A DNA stretch of 64,000 nt. Source: Flammeovirgaceae bacterium UBA6059 (GTDB lineage: Bacteria > Bacteroidota > Bacteroidia > Cytophagales > Cyclobacteriaceae). The notes under the pieces are model-generated. The model was given only the letters and a program-made list of their open reading frames with translations, ran no database searches and was not told the DNA's origin. Made by a program: the position numbers and the translations under genes. Below are positions 9,214 to 18,787 of the stretch, piece by piece; positions within the stretch are counted from its first letter, which is position 1; each line of letters starts with the position of its first letter. Location: assembly GCA_002435755.1 (NCBI GenBank), contig DIYH01000007.1, forward strand, positions 31,194 through 95,193, given 5' to 3'.

Positions 9214-9328
9214 GTGGTCAGAGCGGTATAGACCGCAAGTTACTAAGCAAAAAATACTACTCCAGTGCTTGGGTTCTGATCTTTAATGAATAAACTTATT
9301 CATCTAAACCAGACCGAAACATAGTCAC

Positions 9329-11170
9329 ATGACAGCTGCTGCCAAAACCTCTCCGAAAAACAAAAAGATTACTAAAAGAGAAGTGTCCGGTAGTTTGCTG
9401 GTAGAAGTAGCCTGGGAGACCGTCAATCAAGTCGGCGGTATTTACACTGTCATCCGATCTAAAGCGCCCACCATAACGAGGGATTGGGGTAATAACTATT
9501 GTCTACTTGGTCCATACATGCCACAAAATGTCGCAGCAGAATTTGATCCTATAGAGGATGCTAAGGACCCTTTTGCAAAAGCGGTGGAGCGCATGAGAGA
9601 GAAGGGTTATGGAGTACACTATGGACATTGGCTGGTCACCGGTCGGCCCAAGGTCGTGCTATTTGACTTGAATAGCGTTAATCACAGGCTGGGGGATATC
9701 AAGTACATGCTCTGGCAGGATCATGGTATCTCTATGCCCGGAGATGATTTTTTGCTCAACGGGGTGGTCATGTTTGGAGAGATGGTCAAACAGTTCTTCA
9801 TAGAGTTGGCACAGCCTGACATTACGAATAAGACCATAATCGCCCATTTTCATGAATGGATGGCGGCCTCAGGTTTACCTGCTTTGAGGAAGAATAATGT
9901 ACCTATAAAAACGGTGTTTACAACTCATGCAACACTGTTGGGTCGGTATCTAGCGATGAATGATCCACAATTCTATGATCATCTTCCTTTCGTAGATTGG
10001 GCTAAAGAAGCAAAGCATTTCAATATAGAGCCAAGTGTCCAGCTTGAACGTGCAGCAGCTCACGGTTCACATATCTTCACTACAGTTAGTGAGGTGACAG
10101 CCAACGAGTGTCGTTATTTGCTTGGACGGGAGCCGGATGTTATTCTACCAAATGGCATCAACAATGAGCGGTTTGAGGCTTTGCATGAGTTTCAAAATCT
10201 CCATATGGAGAACAAGGAGAAAATCCATCAGTTTGTGATGGCGCACTTCTTCCAGAGCTACACCTTTGACTTAGATAAGACACTCTACTTCTTCACTTCT
10301 GGTAGGTACGAGTATCTCAATAAGGGCTATGACCTGACCCTTGAAGCACTGGCAAGACTCAACTACCGGCTTCAAAAGGAAGGCTCAGATATCACAATTG
10401 TCATGTTCTTCGTGACCAAACAGCCTTATCACTCTATCAATCCCGAAGTGTTACATACTCGCGCTTTGATGGAGGAACTGAGAACTACCGTCGAGGCGAT
10501 TAAAAAGCAGGTTGGAGATAGACTGTTCTTCCGTGCTGCTTCGAGCATGGATACTAAGTTGCCACCGCTCAATGAGTTTGTCGATGATTACTGGAGGTTG
10601 AGGTATCGCAGAACACTGCAATCATGGAAGACAGGTCACCTACCTCCCGTGGTTACACATAACTTGAAGGATGATCAGAATGATAGTATCCTTAATTTCC
10701 TTCGTTCTTCGAACCTGGTCAACAATGAAGATGACAGGGTCAAAATTGTCTATCATCCTGATTTTATCAACTATACGAACCCGCTATTTGGTATGGAATA
10801 TGGTCAGTTTGTAAGGGGTTGTCATATGGGTATCTTCCCAAGCTACTACGAGCCCTGGGGCTATACACCGCTGGAGTGTATTGCTAGTGGAGTCCCTACC
10901 GTGACAAGTGACCTGGCTGGGTTTGGAGATTATGTAAAGAAAAACATGCCTCAACCAGAAAAGAGTGGCATTTATGTAGTAAACAGGGACCAGAGGTCGT
11001 TTGACGAGAGCGCAAATCAGCTGGCCAACGTGCTATATCAGTTTGTACAGCTTAACAGAAGAGAAAGAATTACATTGAGGAACAAGACGGAGAGCTCAGC
11101 GGTGTACTTCGATTGGGATACATTGACCAAATACTATAGTATGGCCTATCACCAGGCTTTTCATGCGTAA
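9329..11170 (+). CDS. Glycogen synthase, GT3 (eukaryotic-like) family
   Basis: A 613-residue glycosyltransferase of family GT3, the glycogen synthase type found in eukaryotes and in many Bacteroidota, in contrast to the GT5 GlgA of most bacteria. The N-terminal VAWETVNQVGGIYTVIRSKA block (about residues 27-46) binds the nucleotide sugar. The C-terminal YYEPWGYTPLECIASGVP block (about 509-526) holds the E-x7-E motif. UDP-glucose is the usual donor of GT3 enzymes. It acts in the cytoplasm. The gene stands alone and ends 3 bp before a convergent lipoprotein gene. It would store glucose released by the trehalase and GH13 enzymes encoded further along, a link by pathway only. Confidence 0.93.
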   Translation: MTAAAKTSPKNKKITKREVSGSLLVEVAWETVNQVGGIYTVIRSKAPTITRDWGNNYCLLGPYMPQNVAAEFDPIEDAKDPFAKAVERMREKGYGVHYGHWLVTGRPKVVLFDLNSVNHRLGDIKYMLWQDHGISMPGDDFLLNGVVMFGEMVKQFFIELAQPDITNKTIIAHFHEWMAASGLPALRKNNVPIKTVFTTHATLLGRYLAMNDPQFYDHLPFVDWAKEAKHFNIEPSVQLERAAAHGSHIFTTVSEVTANECRYLLGREPDVILPNGINNERFEALHEFQNLHMENKEKIHQFVMAHFFQSYTFDLDKTLYFFTSGRYEYLNKGYDLTLEALARLNYRLQKEGSDITIVMFFVTKQPYHSINPEVLHTRALMEELRTTVEAIKKQVGDRLFFRAASSMDTKLPPLNEFVDDYWRLRYRRTLQSWKTGHLPPVVTHNLKDDQNDSILNFLRSSNLVNNEDDRVKIVYHPDFINYTNPLFGMEYGQFVRGCHMGIFPSYYEPWGYTPLECIASGVPTVTSDLAGFGDYVKKNMPQPEKSGIYVVNRDQRSFDESANQLANVLYQFVQLNRRERITLRNKTESSAVYFDWDTLTKYYSMAYHQAFHA

Positions 11171-11173
11171 GAT

Positions 11174-11791
11174 TCAATAGAGGATATCTAATTCGACATT
11201 GTCGAAGAACACGGCACCTCTGGTAACGGGCTCCATTCGCAAAACAACTTCTATTTCATCTATGGGTTGACTGACTTCAGAGTAGGAAGTTCCGTAGGAG
11301 CTAAACGCTATCGTACGTCCATTGCCGTTGATCCAGCCAGAGTCGGCGTACCCTACCTGTACACCCTGCCTTTTGATGTTGATAATTAACGAAAGACCTG
11401 TTCCCGATACATCCACTAGCTTGATATCGGTAACAAGACGGATTTCAGCTCCAAATGGGACATCCACATTGGTGAACGACTTTTTCCAATCAGCAAAGTC
11501 GTAAACGCCTTCACTGGGAGCCGCGACATTTGTCAACCTTTCGATTTTCAATGAGTGGTTCGTCGAGCTAATGAGATCGGTAGTACGGCTTCCTTCAAAT
11601 TTCAACCTTGACCTTGGATCGCTAACCTGATATGTCCAGCCATGATCATCTGTTTCAAACTCCTCAAGCTCTATTAGTGGGACTCTATTTTCTTTGATTT
11701 CAGGTTGTTCTGGACTAGGTGAAGGGAACTCTGGTTCATAGCGACAACCAAGTATTGATACGAAGGATATGATCCACAGGACTCTGATCAT
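11174..11791 (-). CDS. Lipoprotein of unknown function
   Basis: A 205-residue protein with a lipoprotein signal peptide; the lipobox is FVSILGC and Cys16 would be lipidated. After a proline-rich spacer (EFPSPSPEQPE) comes a beta-rich domain that ends in AVFFDNVELDILY, an ending often seen in carbohydrate-binding-like jelly-roll domains. I do not recognise a precise family. It is followed on its strand by nothing close. Upstream is the S41 protease gene, 48 bp away and on the same strand, so co-transcription is possible. Confidence 0.6.
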   Translation of the reverse strand: MIRVLWIISFVSILGCRYEPEFPSPSPEQPEIKENRVPLIELEEFETDDHGWTYQVSDPRSRLKFEGSRTTDLISSTNHSLKIERLTNVAAPSEGVYDFADWKKSFTNVDVPFGAEIRLVTDIKLVDVSGTGLSLIINIKRQGVQVGYADSGWINGNGRTIAFSSYGTSYSEVSQPIDEIEVVLRMEPVTRGAVFFDNVELDILY

Positions 11792-11839
11792 ACCCTTAAT
11801 ATACTTAATTCAAAAGAGAAGCTTTAGCACATAGCCGAC

Positions 11840-13498
11840 TCAATCTCCCTTTTCAGCAATAGCATCAGCCTTATCGAAGAGTTTCAGCGCCTCAAGGAAG
11901 ATCTCATTTGTCTGATTGTAGATGGGGAAAAAACCTTCATTGTCCCAGACTCCACGTGCAATTTGAGCTTTGAGGAATGTCCGAATAAAAATCCGGGATT
12001 TCATATACTGCTGTTCGTTGTATGAGGCCCCATTGGCTTCTCCAAGCTCAATCAGTTCGCCGAGCATCTCGTCGCTCACAGCAAAATTCTTTCTAAAGTC
12101 ATTAAATGAATACTTCTCTAGGTTAGCTTGGTTTTCTTCATAGTAAAGAAGCGCATACTCCCGCATGGTATTTGTGTAAAAGAGCTTGTTGAGATAGGCG
12201 CTGTTATCTGTAGAGTCAAGTGGCACAAAGACATCTGGCGTGATGCCTCCACCACCATATACAGTGCGGCCTTTGAGCGTTTCGAAAAGCAGAGAATCTG
12301 AGACTTGCATACTATCAGCTGAGTAGAGTTCGCCATTGCGAATACGCTCAGAAAAATCCTCATAGTAGTCATCTTGCTGCCCAAGCTCATAGGGTTTCTG
12401 GATAGACCTTCCGCTTGGAGTATAGTATCGTGAAATCGTAAGGCGAAGTTCAGAACCGTCATTGAGGCTTATAGGCATCTGTACCAAGCCTTTACCAAAG
12501 CTGCGCCTGCCTACAATCAAGCCACGGTCATTATCCTGAACCGCTCCTGACACGATTTCTGATGCGGAAGCACTGCCTGCGTCTATTAGCACAATGAGTG
12601 AACCTTGCTCAAATTGGCCTTTTCGATAAGCTCGATGTTCAGCATTGTACCGGGTTTCCTTGCCTTTAGTGTAGACGATCATCTTATTACCTGATAGGAA
12701 CTCATCGGCAATGTTAATGGCCTTGTCCATGTAACCACCAGGGTTGCCGGTGAGATCGAGCATCAGTTTTGTCATGCCTTGCTCCTGGAGCTTTTCCAGC
12801 GCATCTTTAAACTCGTCATAGGTGGTAGCAGTGAACCGATTGATCTTGAGATAGCCGATTTGGTCGTCTACCATATAGGCTACATCTACGGAGTGTTGTG
12901 GTATTTTGTCGCGCTCTATCCGGAAGTCCATTAGCTCTTCTACATTTCTTCGCTTAATGGACACGGTGACCTCACTTCCTTTAGCTCCTCTGAGACGGTC
13001 GTAGACACCACGATTGTTGATACCAATACCTGCTACTGTTTCGCCATCTACTTTGACGATCTTATCACCAGCCTTCAAGCCGACTTTTTCTGATGGTCCT
13101 CCGGAAAGTGGAGACACTACATAAATAGTATCATGGAATATGTTGAATTCTATCCCTATCCCTTCGAACTTACCCTGGAGTTGTGAGCTGACTAATTCCT
13201 GATCTTCAGCGGGAATGTAGGAGGTGTGTGGGTCCAGCTTTTCCAGCATGTCATTGATAGCATTTTCAACTAACTCATCCGTATCAACCTCATCCACATA
13301 GTTGCGATCGATGTAACTTACGATCTCACGAAACTTGTAAATACTTTGGTAGAGGTCTTTTTTCCCATCACTTGTACCCACCATGGTTGCACCAATGAGT
13401 ATACCGGTGGCTATTGCAATAGACAATAAGATGGGTAGTCTTATGACAGCTTTCGAGTTGTTGATTTCTTTCACAGAGTCTTTGTTGCGTTGATCCAA
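11840..13498 (-). CDS. C-terminal processing protease, S41 family (CtpA-like)
   Basis: A 552-residue periplasmic serine protease. It has a cytoplasmic start with a membrane anchor (IRLPILLSIAIATGILIGATMVG, about residues 18-40) and a PDZ domain (from about residue 100, containing VVSPLSGGPSEKVGLKAGD). The S41 catalytic core has serine in GSASASEIVSGAVQDND and lysine in RRSFGKGLVQM. A C-terminal extension of about 130 residues follows. Such proteases trim C-termini of envelope proteins. A second S41 protease of similar length is encoded at 61034-62695. The two share the Ser/Lys block but differ at their ends. Confidence 0.92.
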   Translation of the reverse strand: MDQRNKDSVKEINNSKAVIRLPILLSIAIATGILIGATMVGTSDGKKDLYQSIYKFREIVSYIDRNYVDEVDTDELVENAINDMLEKLDPHTSYIPAEDQELVSSQLQGKFEGIGIEFNIFHDTIYVVSPLSGGPSEKVGLKAGDKIVKVDGETVAGIGINNRGVYDRLRGAKGSEVTVSIKRRNVEELMDFRIERDKIPQHSVDVAYMVDDQIGYLKINRFTATTYDEFKDALEKLQEQGMTKLMLDLTGNPGGYMDKAINIADEFLSGNKMIVYTKGKETRYNAEHRAYRKGQFEQGSLIVLIDAGSASASEIVSGAVQDNDRGLIVGRRSFGKGLVQMPISLNDGSELRLTISRYYTPSGRSIQKPYELGQQDDYYEDFSERIRNGELYSADSMQVSDSLLFETLKGRTVYGGGGITPDVFVPLDSTDNSAYLNKLFYTNTMREYALLYYEENQANLEKYSFNDFRKNFAVSDEMLGELIELGEANGASYNEQQYMKSRIFIRTFLKAQIARGVWDNEGFFPIYNQTNEIFLEALKLFDKADAIAEKGD

Positions 13499-13639
13499 AC
13501 TAGTAAAAATAACAGAATTGTGTTTTTACCTTCAATAGCAAACGGAGGTTTTGTGAATCATGTTTTCCTGTAAAATTGAAAATGTTGGGCTTATAAGGAT
13601 ATTGATTTTGGGATGAGGCGCAAATGGTGATCAAATCTT

Positions 13640-13647
13640 TATATTTG
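13640..13647 (+). promoter_or_regulatory. Possible Bacteroidota -7 element TATATTTG before the hemerythrin gene
   Basis: TATATTTG matches the TAnnTTTG -7 element of Bacteroidota promoters. The start codon of the hemerythrin gene is only 5 bp further on. If this is the promoter, the transcript would start at or next to the ATG and be nearly leaderless. No TTTG at the right distance for a -33 element is visible (the nearest, at 13607, would leave a 29-bp spacer), so confidence is low. Confidence 0.3.
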
Positions 13648-13652
13648 TACGA

Positions 13653-14408
13653 ATGTCTGCACAGGAAGCACACCGGTCAATTGGTCAGCTCGTTGATAAG
13701 GATTACACTTTTGCGCGTCTACTAGATGCCTACGGCATAGCTTTCTTCGATTGTGAGAGCTTGCCGCTTAGTGAAGTCTGTCTGTCCAGGAAGATCAAGC
13801 TGGAGACACTCCTGACAGAATACCGGCAGCCACGTTCGGTGACTGAGCCCACTTTCGATCAGCTCAACAGTCAATCTGCCAGTGCAGTTATACAATATCT
13901 AAAGCATCATCATTATCTCTTTATCAAGGATTGTTTACCATTCATTCAAAAGCTAATTCAACATCTTAAGCCTAAAAACATAGCTGATAATGAATTGGTA
14001 GCTGACCTGAAGTTCGTATTTCCATTGTTTCAGGAGGACTTCATTCATCATATCTATGAGGAGGAAGACACCCTGTTTGCCTACATCCAGCAATTAAATA
14101 AAGTACTCCAGACAAGTCAGTTTTCTTCTGACCTTTATTACGAGATGGAAAAATTCTCCATCCAGGAATTGGCCATGGAACACGGTGAAGATGATGATGA
14201 GATGAAAGGTATTAGAGGCATTATTGACCAACACAATGTTGAAGATCTCAAAGACCTCCATCTCAAAGTGATCTTCAAAGAACTTCAAAGCTTTGATAGG
14301 CAGCTTGATAGGCATGCGAGGATTGAAAATGAAATCCTTTTCCCTAAGGCTCTGAATATGGAAAAGAAAGTCCAGGTGTTACTCTCTTCTAAAATTGGTC
14401 TGAACTAG
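13653..14408 (+). CDS. Hemerythrin-domain protein, RIC/ScdA-like
   Basis: A 251-residue protein with an N-terminal ScdA_N-like segment (residues about 7-45) and a C-terminal hemerythrin domain. Candidate iron ligands are the histidines of LKHHHYLF, the HHIYEEED segment, and the HARIENEILFP segment near the end. In iron-sulphur repair proteins (RIC/YtfE/ScdA) the N-terminal part carries a Cys-Cys pair in FCCGG. Here the same place reads FFDCE, with only one of the two cysteines, so the iron-donation role may be changed. It is the first gene of a tight unit: ruvX begins at the base after its stop, and def and a nitrilase follow. Confidence 0.82.
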   Translation: MSAQEAHRSIGQLVDKDYTFARLLDAYGIAFFDCESLPLSEVCLSRKIKLETLLTEYRQPRSVTEPTFDQLNSQSASAVIQYLKHHHYLFIKDCLPFIQKLIQHLKPKNIADNELVADLKFVFPLFQEDFIHHIYEEEDTLFAYIQQLNKVLQTSQFSSDLYYEMEKFSIQELAMEHGEDDDEMKGIRGIIDQHNVEDLKDLHLKVIFKELQSFDRQLDRHARIENEILFPKALNMEKKVQVLLSSKIGLN

Positions 14409-14825
14409 ATGGGTCGTATTGTAGCCGTTGATTACGGCTCGAAACGTGTCGGCCTGGCAGCAACTGACCCCCTTAAAATCATAGCTTCCCCCTTAGGCAC
14501 TTTTCATTCAGCAGAAGTCATTGACTTCATTGCTAAATATCACGAAAGTGAAGGCATAGAGACAATAGTCGTGGGGATGCCGCGAACCCTTGCCAATGAA
14601 GAAACCAATGCTACACCTTTGGTGAAAGGTTTTATAACTTTGCTCAAGAAAAAATTACCCAACCTTCCTATAGTTACTATTGATGAGAGATTCACCTCAA
14701 AAATTGCGACTCAGGCGATGATCACTGGTGGTATGAAAAAGAAAGATCGACGTGTGAAGGGTAATGTTGATAAAATAAGTGCGACACTCATACTACAGTC
14801 TTATCTAGACTCACAACCTATATGA
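14409..14825 (+). CDS. ruvX: Holliday junction resolvase-like protein RuvX/YqgF
   Basis: A 138-residue protein of the YqgF family, with an RNase H fold. Recognition rests on the N-terminal IVAVDYGSKRVGLAATD with the catalytic Asp, the central VVGMPRTLANEET, the TIDERFTSKIA motif and the final KGNVDKISATLILQSYLD with acidic residues. Family members act in 16S rRNA 5'-end maturation and have been proposed as Holliday junction resolvases. The start codon follows the hemerythrin stop directly, and the stop overlaps the def start by 4 bp (ATGA), so translation is coupled. Confidence 0.94.
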   Translation: MGRIVAVDYGSKRVGLAATDPLKIIASPLGTFHSAEVIDFIAKYHESEGIETIVVGMPRTLANEETNATPLVKGFITLLKKKLPNLPIVTIDERFTSKIATQAMITGGMKKKDRRVKGNVDKISATLILQSYLDSQPI

Positions 14826-15379
14826 TTTACCCAATAGTGGTCTATGGTGACCCAGTGCTTAAGAGAAAAGCCAAAGACATTGAAAAAGGAAGCATAGATG
14901 TAAAGGAGCTCTCTGAGGACATGTTCGAAACGATGAAAGCTGCCCATGGTATCGGGTTAGCAGCACCTCAGGTTGGCAAGTCACTTCGCATGTTTATCGT
15001 TGATGGTCGACCTTTAGAAGAGGATGATATGATGGATTTCGTTAAAGTTTTCATCAATGCTGAGATCGTTGACGAGTCAGGCGATGAATGGAATTTCGAG
15101 GAGGGCTGTCTGAGTATTCCAGGTATCCGTGAGCCAATTTCACGTCGACCTAAGATTCGCATTAAGTATTTTGATGAGAACTGGGAGGAGCATGAAGACG
15201 AGTATGATGGTATGAAGGCACGTATCATACAACACGAGTACGATCATATTGAGGGTACACTATTTACCGATCATTTGAGCCCTTTCAAGAAGAGGCTCCT
15301 CAAAGGTAAACTGACCAATATCTCGAAGGGTAAATGCGACGCTGACTATAGGATCAAAGCACCACTAAAATCACGCTGA
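14822..15379 (+). CDS. def: Peptide deformylase
   Basis: A 185-residue metalloenzyme that removes the formyl group from new proteins. All three deformylase motifs are visible: GIGLAAPQVG (motif 1), EGCLSIPG (motif 2, with the metal-binding Cys) and QHEYDHIEG (motif 3, HExxH). Length is normal for the family. It overlaps ruvX by 4 bp. The ruvX-def adjacency is common in Bacteroidota. Confidence 0.96.
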   Translation: MIYPIVVYGDPVLKRKAKDIEKGSIDVKELSEDMFETMKAAHGIGLAAPQVGKSLRMFIVDGRPLEEDDMMDFVKVFINAEIVDESGDEWNFEEGCLSIPGIREPISRRPKIRIKYFDENWEEHEDEYDGMKARIIQHEYDHIEGTLFTDHLSPFKKRLLKGKLTNISKGKCDADYRIKAPLKSR

Positions 15380-15381
15380 GT

Positions 15382-16173
15382 TTGGACAAGCTCAGTGTGC
15401 ATTATATCCAGGCCGACCTTCATTGGCAGTCGATAGATGCTAACCTGGCTAGCCTTGAGGAGGCCATTTGGCATATTGAGGGACATTCTGATCTCATCGT
15501 CCTACCGGAAATGTTCTCTACTGGCTTCTCTATGGAGGCACAGTCCCTGGCAGAGCCAATGAACAGCAGGACATTTCGATGGATGAAACAGCAAGCTGCC
15601 CAGACTGAAGCTATGGTCATAGGTAGTTATATCGTTCAGGAGAGTGGCCAGTTTTTCAACCGACTTTTTGCAGTAGCACCTAGCGGTGAGTATCATAGCT
15701 ACGACAAGCGACATCTATTCGCGCTAGCAGGAGAAGATGGCCCCTATACCCAGGGTACAGAGCGGCTGGTATTCGAATGGAGAGGATGGCGAATATGCCC
15801 GATGATTTGCTATGATCTAAGATTTCCGGTGTGGTCAAGAAGTGTAAGGCAAGAGGATGACTTGTATGAATATGATTTGCTTGTTTATGTTGCCAATTGG
15901 CCATCTCCCCGCATCCGGGCGTGGGATGTATTGTTGCAGGCACGGGCAGTTGAGAATATAGCATATGTGATGGGTGTCAATAGGGTCGGACTGGATGAAA
16001 ACCAAAAAACTTATCCTGGACATTCTGCCATCATTGACTACACTGGCAAGCCTATGGCACAACATGAGGATATGTCAGCAATAGGTTCTGCAATATTGGA
16101 TAAGGCCATGCTCAGAAAGTTTAGAGATCGATTTCCTTTTCAGGTGGATGCAGATAATTTCAACATTCTTTAA
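15382..16173 (+). CDS. Nitrilase-superfamily amidase, YafV/omega-amidase type
   Basis: A 263-residue carbon-nitrogen hydrolase. The catalytic triad is visible as Glu in VLPEMFSTGF, Lys in DKRHLF and Cys in ICYDLRFPVWSR. These blocks match omega-amidase (YafV), which hydrolyses alpha-ketoglutaramate and alpha-ketosuccinamate. The start is TTG at 15382, 2 bp after the def stop, because no ATG lies in front of the conserved N-terminal strand. A copy of the TTCCGGTAGG decamer (15501-15510, minus orientation) encodes the LPE of the Glu motif. The gene overlaps the end of a convergent hypothetical gene by 14 bp. Confidence 0.88.
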   Translation: MDKLSVHYIQADLHWQSIDANLASLEEAIWHIEGHSDLIVLPEMFSTGFSMEAQSLAEPMNSRTFRWMKQQAAQTEAMVIGSYIVQESGQFFNRLFAVAPSGEYHSYDKRHLFALAGEDGPYTQGTERLVFEWRGWRICPMICYDLRFPVWSRSVRQEDDLYEYDLLVYVANWPSPRIRAWDVLLQARAVENIAYVMGVNRVGLDENQKTYPGHSAIIDYTGKPMAQHEDMSAIGSAILDKAMLRKFRDRFPFQVDADNFNIL

Positions 16174-16567
16174 TCCACTCTAATACTGCCGTATTCAACT
16201 CTGATTCGGAACTGTATTTCCTGGTGTTGAGCACCTGTAGATAAGGTTTGAGCTTTTTGTGATCATGATTGTAACTCATCCTGGATTTTGCCTTGTGCGT
16301 TCTTACCAGAGTATTACAAAAACGATGGATCCCAGTTAGACTTTCTGCCTCTCGAGCAATATCAAGGTTAATGAAAATACTACTTGATTCCTGCATCAGT
16401 CGGATGGCAATATCAATGATGTGTGGCTCAGAATAATTGTCAAAGTCAAACACTGTGACAGGAAGTTCGGTGATACTTTTCCAATCAATATTCACAGTAT
16501 GGAAAGCCAGCGTAGGTTCATTCAATACCTGTACTGAGATAAAGGCTAACTCCTTTTTGTTAATCAT
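16160..16567 (-). CDS. Hypothetical protein, 135 residues
   Basis: I do not recognise this protein. It is hydrophilic, has no signal peptide or membrane segment, and looks like a mixed alpha/beta cytoplasmic domain (for example TVFDFDNYSEPHIIDIAIRL). Its ATG overlaps the stop of the upstream T9SS protein gene by 8 bp, and its end overlaps the convergent nitrilase gene by 14 bp. The overlap with the T9SS gene supports it as a translated gene. No role can be stated. Confidence 0.6.
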   Translation of the reverse strand: MINKKELAFISVQVLNEPTLAFHTVNIDWKSITELPVTVFDFDNYSEPHIIDIAIRLMQESSSIFINLDIAREAESLTGIHRFCNTLVRTHKAKSRMSYNHDHKKLKPYLQVLNTRKYSSESELNTAVLEWIKEC

Positions 16568-18704
16568 ATACTATTACCTTGACGTACTGGTTTGCCCCTC
16601 GCTCATCAGCTAGTTGAAGGATGTAAAGGCCCTGAGAAAGATTGGATAATTCGAGCCTATTAACCTCATTTTCACGAATTACAATCTGATCAAGAAGTGT
16701 TTGACCTGACAGGGTAATCAGCCTTCCGGTGGAAGCCCTGTTAGAAGTGACGTTTGTACCGTTTAGGGTTGGATTTGGATAGACATTAATGCTCCACTCG
16801 TCTCCGGGATTTACAGGAGAGCTATCTGATGAATAACTTAAGCTGTAGATACCACCTTGAACACTTCCCAAAATGATGTTGGTACTATTGTCACCGATGA
16901 GACTGGCTGTGCTCAGACTGCCTATTCTTCCTAGTCGTGTAGGTACATTAATGTCTTTCAGTAGGAAAGGTACTGGCTCCTGATTTGATCGGAAATCGGA
17001 AATGATCCTCAATTCTCCAGAGTCGTCGTAGGTGATAAGATCATCCCTTGATCCATTTTGCACTACCGCAATTGAGAGGTTAGTTCGAAAAGGATTTACA
17101 GTCATGCCAAGATAACCCTGTTCCTCCAATTCGAAATTGGGCGTAAGGCTTGGCCCATTATTTAAATACAGGTCCAGACGACCACCTGATGTACCCACCA
17201 ATAGATCGATACTTCCGTCGCGATTCACATCATGGAGATCATATTGATCAAGTTCATTGAAGGGCACCTCGTATTCTGATCTTTCTGAAGCCTGAAGACC
17301 CATTGAGCTACCTTTGATGATACTGAGTATATGCCCTTCAGCACTATTGCCCGTGAAGATCAATTCCGGTAGGCGGTCACCATCAAGGTCCTTGATCTTA
17401 GGCTTGAGGTAGGAGAGTCTAAGTGACGACAGCTCAAGAAAGTCGTCTGTTTGAAGTACAAAGTTTGGGTCAGATGGAGACCCAATATTCTCGTAGTAGC
17501 TGAGTCGAGCGGGGTTTTGCTCTGAGAGTATGCTACCTCGATTACCTATTAGCAGATCCATATCTCCATCATTGTCCACATCACCAAGTGCTGGGTAAGA
17601 CCGTTCTCCAACATCTATCATTGAGGATTGAAGAAAGCCTTTTTTCTGATTTATGAATGCTCCATTAGTTTTCTCATAGGCAAAAACTGAACTGCTATAG
17701 TCGTGAAGGTCTAGTTCATTACTACGGGCATTCGGTGAGACGATAAGCTCCTGAATGCCATTGTGGCTAATGTCTATAAGATAAGCTGCAGGAAAGAAGA
17801 CTACATCGCTCAATTCCGGAAGTGGTATCTCAGCCATTCGGAATAGTGCATTCTCCAAGTCCCCGACATTCGGAAGATTGAACAGGTTGCCACATTCCTC
17901 CTCACCGAAGAGTACGTCTGCAAGTCCATCACTATTAGTATCACTCACTGTAAGTGCCTTTCCGCTGATATGCAGTAGACGGTTGGTTCCGTCACACATC
18001 TCATTGCCAAATGCAAATTGACCACAAAAGCATTCTTGAAAATCACCCCATTCGCGTGTCACTCGCACATATTTCAGGCTGTCCCTGTGACCATATTCGT
18101 CAAAGCTCCTGTTTTCATGATACTCAATCAAACCACCGGTAGCAAAGTTGAATACGAGTATGTCCAGGTCCCCGTCCTCGTCAATATCGCCTATGGATGG
18201 CAGATCTGATGTATTGACAAATAAGTTGATAAGGGAATTTCCTTGAGTGACGATAGGGTCTGCTACCAGGCTCCAACTGAGGGAGTCAGTCTGAGCGGCA
18301 TCATTGTGAAAAACGCGAACCCCCAGGTTAGTAGAGGTAAATAGGTCATGGTAACCATCTCCATCATAGTCTCTTAAGAGTACCCAATTGATCAGCCCAT
18401 TTGGAAACAGATATTCGTACTGTGGCTCATATTCATAAGATCCATTTCGCCAGAGGTAAGTGCTGAGCTTGTTGGAGGTACGATCAAATACCACAAGGTC
18501 AAGCTCACCATCGATATCTAAATCAATCTCACTAAACTGACCTGAGTTGATACCGCCAGCTGTCGGATTAGTAAGTGTCGTATTTCCTTGTGCCACAGGA
18601 AAATCAATGAATTGGACGTTATGCTCCTGAGCTTTTCCGAAGGAAATGGCTCCAAAAAAAATTGGAATCAGTACGAGCAGTTTGAAATTCTGAGCGTTCA
18701 CCAT
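16560..18704 (-). CDS. Secreted FG-GAP/VCBS repeat protein with T9SS type A sorting domain
   Basis: A 714-residue exported protein. It has a signal peptide (to about residue 25, ending FGKAQ). A chain of FG-GAP/VCBS beta-propeller repeats follows, with calcium-loop motifs such as DIDEDGDLDILVF, DVDNDGDMDLLIG, DLDGDRLPELIF and DVNRDGSIDLLVG. The C-terminal domain of about 80 residues begins INVYPNPT and ends GLYILQLADERG...VKVIVYD, the type A sorting signal that sends proteins through the type IX secretion system to the cell surface. Its substrate or partner is unknown. A TTCCGGTAGG copy lies at 17364-17373. Confidence 0.88.
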   Translation of the reverse strand: MVNAQNFKLLVLIPIFFGAISFGKAQEHNVQFIDFPVAQGNTTLTNPTAGGINSGQFSEIDLDIDGELDLVVFDRTSNKLSTYLWRNGSYEYEPQYEYLFPNGLINWVLLRDYDGDGYHDLFTSTNLGVRVFHNDAAQTDSLSWSLVADPIVTQGNSLINLFVNTSDLPSIGDIDEDGDLDILVFNFATGGLIEYHENRSFDEYGHRDSLKYVRVTREWGDFQECFCGQFAFGNEMCDGTNRLLHISGKALTVSDTNSDGLADVLFGEEECGNLFNLPNVGDLENALFRMAEIPLPELSDVVFFPAAYLIDISHNGIQELIVSPNARSNELDLHDYSSSVFAYEKTNGAFINQKKGFLQSSMIDVGERSYPALGDVDNDGDMDLLIGNRGSILSEQNPARLSYYENIGSPSDPNFVLQTDDFLELSSLRLSYLKPKIKDLDGDRLPELIFTGNSAEGHILSIIKGSSMGLQASERSEYEVPFNELDQYDLHDVNRDGSIDLLVGTSGGRLDLYLNNGPSLTPNFELEEQGYLGMTVNPFRTNLSIAVVQNGSRDDLITYDDSGELRIISDFRSNQEPVPFLLKDINVPTRLGRIGSLSTASLIGDNSTNIILGSVQGGIYSLSYSSDSSPVNPGDEWSINVYPNPTLNGTNVTSNRASTGRLITLSGQTLLDQIVIRENEVNRLELSNLSQGLYILQLADERGANQYVKVIVYD

Positions 18705-18787
18705 CTAATAACACACCTATCAACCATAATACTCATCAAGACCGGATATTTTTGAGTCCATTATTCCTGAATTTTAATTGATCAAGC

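Noticed and set aside
9223..9236. GCGGT/ACCGC hairpin after the pseudouridine synthase gene, considered as a terminator
   Set aside because: Only five base pairs and no T run follow.
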